A stretch of DNA of 6,794 bases. It comes from Bacteroidota bacterium. Lineage in GTDB: Bacteria; Bacteroidota; Bacteroidia; M30B66. Position 1 is the stretch's first letter. Each line of letters begins with the position of its first letter. The notes beneath the pieces are model-generated. The model searched no databases and was not told the DNA's origin. It worked only from the letters and a program-made list of their open reading frames with translations. Both the position numbers and the translations under genes were made by a program. The stretch is taken from positions 1-6,794 of the forward strand of contig JAGQVC010000093.1 in NCBI GenBank assembly GCA_020438185.1, given 5' to 3'. Shown one piece after another: positions 4,738 through 6,794 of the stretch.

Positions 4738-6794
4738 ATGAAGAAATTATTACCATTAATTTTACTGGTTTTCAGCTTCAGCTTCAATGTTTTCGCACAA
4801 TGTGCGGATGGAGAAAGCGAGCTGATTATTCAAATCGTTACCGACTCCTATCCATGGGAAACATCATGGAACGTTACTGTTGACGGTAACGAAATTGCTT
4901 CCGGAACCACCGTAGGGGACACACTCTGCGTTGAAAGCGGAAGTTGTGTACAGGTTAGAATTATTGATAGTTACGGGGATGGAATATTCGCTCCGGGCGG
5001 ATACTGGATTTACCTCGATGGAGAACTGGAAGCTACCGGAAACAGTTTCGGAAGCCTCGCCGAGGTATCCGTTGCCTGCCCTCCCGGTTCAGCCTGTACC
5101 TCGCCTCTTGATCTTACTCTTGGCGAACATACGGCTACTTTCGAAGATACCTGGTACCGTTTTGAATGCGACCAGTCCGGGACGTACAACTTATCAACCT
5201 GCGGACTTTCAGGTGGTTGTGATACTAAAATTTGGGTTTTCGAATCTTGTCCAATTGTAGGCCTCACCGAAGGACCAATGGGAACTTATGCATTTAACGA
5301 CAATGCCGATTGCGGGCTCGAAACCGACCTGGATGTTGTGTTCGTGGAAGGTTTTGATTACCTGATTCGGGTAGGCGACAATGTTGATGCCTGTTCAGGT
5401 GATATCACTTTCCTGTTCAGCTACGTAGGTGCTATTCAGGGTTGCATGGACCCGTCTTCCTGCAACTTTAACCCCTTAGCCGAAATTGACGACGGCTCTT
5501 GCATTTACTTTCCCGATCCGGCTTGCCAGGGTCCTGACCTTCAGTTCGATTCATTATCATTCGTTAGCTCACTTTCACTCACAACCCACACAACTGCAGG
5601 CTGTGATATCAGTGAAGATTGCGTAACCGGTTACGGTCAGCGCTACGTAATTCGCTTTACCTCAAAAATTAATAATGTTGGTACAAACGACTACTACATT
5701 GGAACACCAAGTGCCAACCCCGATCAGTTTAATTCAGTGAACTGCCATGGTCACAACCATTACGAAGGTTATGGCGATTACAGACTTTACGACACCGATG
5801 GAAATATCATCCCGGCTGGACACAAGAACGGGTTCTGTGTGATGGACCTGTGTGGGTTTGGTCAGTACAATTGCGGCAACATGGGTATTTCTGCCGGTTG
5901 CTACGATGTTTACGGTGCCGGAACGCAGTGCCAGTGGATTGATATTACCGAGGTACCTGAAGGCGATTACCGTCTTGCCGTTATCATCAATTCCCAGCAC
6001 AGGCCGGATGCTCTGGGTCGTCACGAAATCAACTACCTCAATAATGCCCTTCAGGTATGTATTCACATCTCAAGAAATGCAGCCGATATTCCATCATTCA
6101 CACTTCTTCCAGAATGTGAACCCTTTGTTGACTGCAATGGAATTCCGGGTGGTATTGCTATTCGCGATTGCAACGGCGATTGCGATGGTAGTGCCCTTTT
6201 TGGCAACACGGTTGAAGACGAAGCTGTTGACATGGACGATGTTGAAGAATATGTGAGTATTATCTGTGCCGACGAGGTTACTGTTTTACCATGTTACGAC
6301 CTCAACAACGACGAGGAAATAAGCGTATATGATGCTGCACTCGAATTATGGTGCATGCAGTCAGCAGGTCAATCGGGAACTCTTCAAAATTGCTACTTCC
6401 CAAGAGATGTAATCAATCCGATGGATTCAACTTATCTCGAAATTATTGGGGTAGATTATGTAAATGGATACATGGATGTAAGCATCCATTCCGAAAGGGC
6501 TGATGTAATAGCGTATCAGTTTAACATTTCAGGTATCACTATTTCTGATGTTGCTCCGCTTACAAATCCGGCCGATATGCCAATCCACTTAAGCTACAAT
6601 GCAGGACGCAATGAGGTTGCTGGTATTTTCTACGGAGATTCACTCATTCACCACGGTTCTTCTTCCGTTAACCTGGTTCGGGTGTATTTCAGTTACGTTT
6701 CAGGTGAACCTATCTGCATTTCAAACATCACCGACATTCCAAACGGGCAAGGTGAAATGACAATGACCTTTGTTGCCGGCGACTGCTTCACACC
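4738..6794 (+). CDS. Exported multidomain protein with lysyl oxidase domain, 5' part
   Basis: The frame is open for 685 codons and runs off the window. The signal peptide ends VFA|Q with mature N-terminus Q21. Modules in order: a beta module at 22-118 (WETSWNVTVDG, DSYGDG); a PPC-like beta domain at 120-231; GCMDPSSCN...DDGSC at 235-255, a common Bacteroidota surface-protein motif; and a lysyl oxidase domain at 266-460. That family is a copper amine oxidase that turns peptidyl lysine or other primary amines into aldehydes, releasing H2O2 and ammonia. It shows CHGHNH (copper ligands H337, H339, H341), GHKNGFC (K363) and CYDVYG (Y392), the two LTQ cofactor residues, and CQWIDITEVPEGDY, nearly identical to vertebrate LOX. 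Ten cysteines match the five human disulfides. Next come DCNG...GGIA (465-490), a dockerin-like pair ending in the EF-hand loop DLNNDEEISVYD (521-532), and a cohesin-like beta region from about 566. A type IX secretion sorting domain would be expected beyond the window; this is inference. The natural substrate is unknown. Confidence 0.92.
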   Translation, partial: MKKLLPLILLVFSFSFNVFAQCADGESELIIQIVTDSYPWETSWNVTVDGNEIASGTTVGDTLCVESGSCVQVRIIDSYGDGIFAPGGYWIYLDGELEATGNSFGSLAEVSVACPPGSACTSPLDLTLGEHTATFEDTWYRFECDQSGTYNLSTCGLSGGCDTKIWVFESCPIVGLTEGPMGTYAFNDNADCGLETDLDVVFVEGFDYLIRVGDNVDACSGDITFLFSYVGAIQGCMDPSSCNFNPLAEIDDGSCIYFPDPACQGPDLQFDSLSFVSSLSLTTHTTAGCDISEDCVTGYGQRYVIRFTSKINNVGTNDYYIGTPSANPDQFNSVNCHGHNHYEGYGDYRLYDTDGNIIPAGHKNGFCVMDLCGFGQYNCGNMGISAGCYDVYGAGTQCQWIDITEVPEGDYRLAVIINSQHRPDALGRHEINYLNNALQVCIHISRNAADIPSFTLLPECEPFVDCNGIPGGIAIRDCNGDCDGSALFGNTVEDEAVDMDDVEEYVSIICADEVTVLPCYDLNNDEEISVYDAALELWCMQSAGQSGTLQNCYFPRDVINPMDSTYLEIIGVDYVNGYMDVSIHSERADVIAYQFNISGITISDVAPLTNPADMPIHLSYNAGRNEVAGIFYGDSLIHHGSSSVNLVRVYFSYVSGEPICISNITDIPNGQGEMTMTFVAGDCFT

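Noticed and set aside
4738..4803. Possible lipoprotein signal in the LOX protein (Cys at residue 22)
   Set aside because: The sequence is FAQC, with Gln at -1, which does not fit a lipobox; a signal peptidase I site before Q21 fits well.
5734..6256. Open frames on both strands overlapping the LOX domain
   Set aside because: They lie entirely inside a frame with clear homology; their translations show no recognisable domain.

Overview
The window looks like Bacteroidota chromosome, probably a free-living or marine Flavobacteriia-like lineage. The signs are a -7 promoter element of the TAnnTTTG type, A-rich leaders with little Shine-Dalgarno signal, a short-chain-type threonine dehydrogenase, a Bacteroidetes-type glutaminyl cyclase lipoprotein, and a large exported protein built from modules typical of this phylum (GCxDPxxCN...DDGSC and DCNGxxxGxA). 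Genus cannot be told from the window.

Layout. (1) Bases 1-3066 hold a same-strand run: the 3' end of L-threonine 3-dehydrogenase, cysteinyl-tRNA synthetase (cysS), and, overlapping cysS by 11 bases, an M28-fold glutaminyl cyclase lipoprotein. (2) A small exported protein of unknown function lies on the minus strand and meets the cyclase tail to tail, the stop codons sharing bases. (3) After a 146-base divergent intergenic region comes a DUF3089-type alpha/beta-hydrolase lipoprotein. (4) From 4738 to the window edge, behind a good Bacteroidota promoter, runs the start of a large exported multidomain protein. It carries a recognisable lysyl oxidase catalytic domain with the copper HxHxH motif, the lysine and tyrosine that form the LTQ cofactor, and counterparts of all ten cysteines of the human catalytic domain. 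Dockerin-like and cohesin-like segments follow. The gene is cut by the window end. There is no gene-free stretch longer than about 150 bases, and no RNA gene, insertion sequence or CRISPR array was seen.

How the genes may work together. Two housekeeping genes share the left strand with a periplasmic protein-maturation enzyme. Glutaminyl cyclase converts N-terminal Gln to pyroglutamate, and in Bacteroidota most signal peptidase I products start with Gln (the 'Q-rule'). The lysyl oxidase precursor has exactly such a site (A20|Q21), so enzyme and predicted substrate sit 1.7 kb apart. The most interesting item is the bacterial lysyl oxidase itself, fused to adhesion or scaffold-type modules. This suggests oxidative modification or cross-linking of extracellular proteins or other amines, but that role is inference.
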